From: Enterococcus ratti
Lineage (GTDB): Bacteria > Bacillota > Bacilli > Lactobacillales > Enterococcaceae
DNA length: 45,587 bases
Assembly: GCF_001886195.1 (NCBI RefSeq)
Contig: NZ_JXLB01000017.1
Location: 1-45,587 of the forward strand
Direction of reading: 5' to 3'
A model generated the notes under the pieces. The model had not been told where the DNA came from, ran no database searches, and saw only the letters and a list, made by a program, of their open reading frames with translations. Numbering within the stretch: position 1 is the first letter of the stretch; every line of letters begins with the position of its first letter. The translations under genes were made by a program, and so were the position numbers. Of this stretch, positions 44,399 through 45,587 are shown one piece after another.

Positions 44399-45403
44399 AT
44401 GATTTATGTCCCTAATAATCAACATGATCCACGTGTTAATTTAGCAATTGAACAATTTTTACTACAAGAAATGCCTATAGCTGAACCAATTTTACTTTTT
44501 TATATTAACGAACCGTCAATTATTATTGGACGTAACCAAAACACTATTGAAGAAATTAATCAAGAATATGTAGAAAAACAAGGAATTCATGTTGTTCGTC
44601 GGTTAAGTGGAGGTGGAGCTGTTTATCATGATTTAGGAAATTTAAACTTTAGTTTTATTATGCCGGATGACGGAGATTCATTTCGTGATTTTGAGAAAGT
44701 TACAAGACCGATTATCCAAGCTTTGCATGAATTAGGTGTATCCGATGCCGAATTAAAAGGGAGAAACGATTTAGTGATTGATGGGATGAAATTTTCTGGA
44801 AATGCAATGTATGCAACAAACGGTCGAATGTTTGCACACGGAACAATTATGTTTGATTCAGATATTAATGAAGTCGTAAATGCTTTAAAAGTGAAAAAAG
44901 ATAAAATTGAATCAAAAGGAATTAAGTCTATTCGCTCTCGCGTCACCAATATCAAACCATTTTTACCTAAAGAAAAACAAACCATGACGACTGAAGAATT
45001 TCGTGAAGAAATCTTATTAAAAATATTTGGCGTGGAAACAGTAGATGAAATTAATACGTATCTTTTAAAAGAAGAAGATTGGGTAAAAATTAATGAGATT
45101 TCGGCTCACTACTATTGTAACTGGGACTGGAATTATGGTAAATCACCAGATTTTAATTTTTCTAGACAAAAACGTTTCTCAATTGGTTCGATCGAAGTTC
45201 ATTTAAATGTTTCAAATGGTTTCATTAAAGAAGCAAAAATTTTTGGTGATTTTTTTGGGTTAGGTGATATTCAAGATGTTGAAAATCGTCTGATTGGACA
45301 AAAATACGACAAAAACGTTTTAAATGAAGTCGTTCAATCCATCGATATCAAAAAGTATTTTGGTGCTATTGAAGTAAAAGATTTATTGTCTCTTTTGTAT
45401 TGA
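44399..45403 (+). CDS. lplA: Lipoate-protein ligase A
   Basis: A 334-aa ligase that activates lipoate with ATP and attaches it to E2 and GcvH proteins. The binding loop is RRLSGGGAVYHDLGN and the catalytic Lys is in GMKFSGNAMY. The C-terminal accessory domain is present. The ATG at 44399 follows AGGAGGA; the longer frame begins inside the upstream gene. Allows use of scavenged lipoate. Confidence 0.94.
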   Translation: MIYVPNNQHDPRVNLAIEQFLLQEMPIAEPILLFYINEPSIIIGRNQNTIEEINQEYVEKQGIHVVRRLSGGGAVYHDLGNLNFSFIMPDDGDSFRDFEKVTRPIIQALHELGVSDAELKGRNDLVIDGMKFSGNAMYATNGRMFAHGTIMFDSDINEVVNALKVKKDKIESKGIKSIRSRVTNIKPFLPKEKQTMTTEEFREEILLKIFGVETVDEINTYLLKEEDWVKINEISAHYYCNWDWNYGKSPDFNFSRQKRFSIGSIEVHLNVSNGFIKEAKIFGDFFGLGDIQDVENRLIGQKYDKNVLNEVVQSIDIKKYFGAIEVKDLLSLLY

Positions 45404-45521
45404 TTCTTTTATTTTCAATTTTATGTGCGAAAAAAGTATGAAATATTGTATTTTGCCTTAAAAAAAGAAGAAGCTCACGTGTTTTTTCTAAGAGACGGGC
45501 GTTACTGTTGATTTAATTTTG

Positions 45522-45568
45522 AGAGATAAGCTAAAAGCAAGGGGGACTTTTAGTTTATCTCTTTTTTT
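45522..45568 (+). terminator. Terminator near the right edge
   Basis: 16-nt arms AGAGATAAGCTAAAAG and CTTTTAGTTTATCTCT, with one G-T pair, followed by TTTTTT. It stops the lplA transcript about 120 bp past the stop codon. Confidence 0.9.
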
Positions 45569-45587
45569 ATTATTGTCTTTAGACCTA

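Overview
The window is low-GC Gram-positive DNA with Shine-Dalgarno-led genes, many ATGA overlaps and GTG/TTG starts. The gene content (murB, coaB/coaC/panT, potABCD, ABC-F next to rex, dinB, nrdG/nrdD, dltXABCD, an M42 aminopeptidase, an MBL hydrolase next to lplA) points to the Lactobacillales, most likely an Enterococcus. An orphan enterocin-A-immunity-type gene and type II-A-like CRISPR repeats fit this. The species cannot be fixed from the sequence alone. No rRNA or tRNA genes were seen.

Layout. 1-2.8 kb: a DnaQ-like exonuclease and an ExoA-type AP endonuclease on the minus strand, followed by decayed small ORFs (bacteriocin-like remnant, small membrane protein, an ORF with two amber stops). 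2.9-6.8 kb: murB, a GNAT, a bacteriocin-immunity-type gene, a YjdF-like membrane protein and an ICMT-like methyltransferase. 6.8-11.7 kb: minus-strand oxidoreductases, then the CoA cluster yhdH-like/coaB/coaC/panT. 12.0-16.3 kb: an XRE-cupin regulator and the polyamine importer potABCD.

16.3-25.9 kb is accessory DNA. First comes a small hot spot: three TTTTCTACCA direct repeats, a one-spacer orphan CRISPR with a 36-nt type II-A-like repeat, a frameshifted mini LPXTG-type gene, a type I toxin-antitoxin locus (35-aa Hol-Tox peptide with a convergent antisense RNA), and a RelBE-type type II module with its own palindromic operator. Next is a catabolic operon under CcpA-like and LicT-type control: promoter with cre, RAT/terminator, licT, second RAT/terminator, PTS EIIBCA, cytoplasmic Cys-type sulfatase, anaerobic sulfatase-maturating radical SAM enzyme and a TauE/SafE exporter. 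It reads as import of a sulfated sugar by PTS, intracellular desulfation and export of the sulfur oxyanion. The PTS and TauE genes are both frameshifted in poly-A tracts and both need one extra A, so the operon is decaying, slippage-controlled or mis-sequenced. A frameshifted gene of unknown function follows.

26-45.6 kb is core again: ABC-F (minus) divergent from rex; dinB with a LexA box inside its promoter; the anaerobic ribonucleotide reductase genes nrdG and nrdD (minus) behind two NrdR-type boxes; a BceAB-type ABC transporter; the complete dltXABCD operon for D-alanylation of teichoic acids; an M42 aminopeptidase with a DUF975 membrane protein; and an MBL hydrolase with lipoate-protein ligase. 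Many gene ends carry clear intrinsic terminators.
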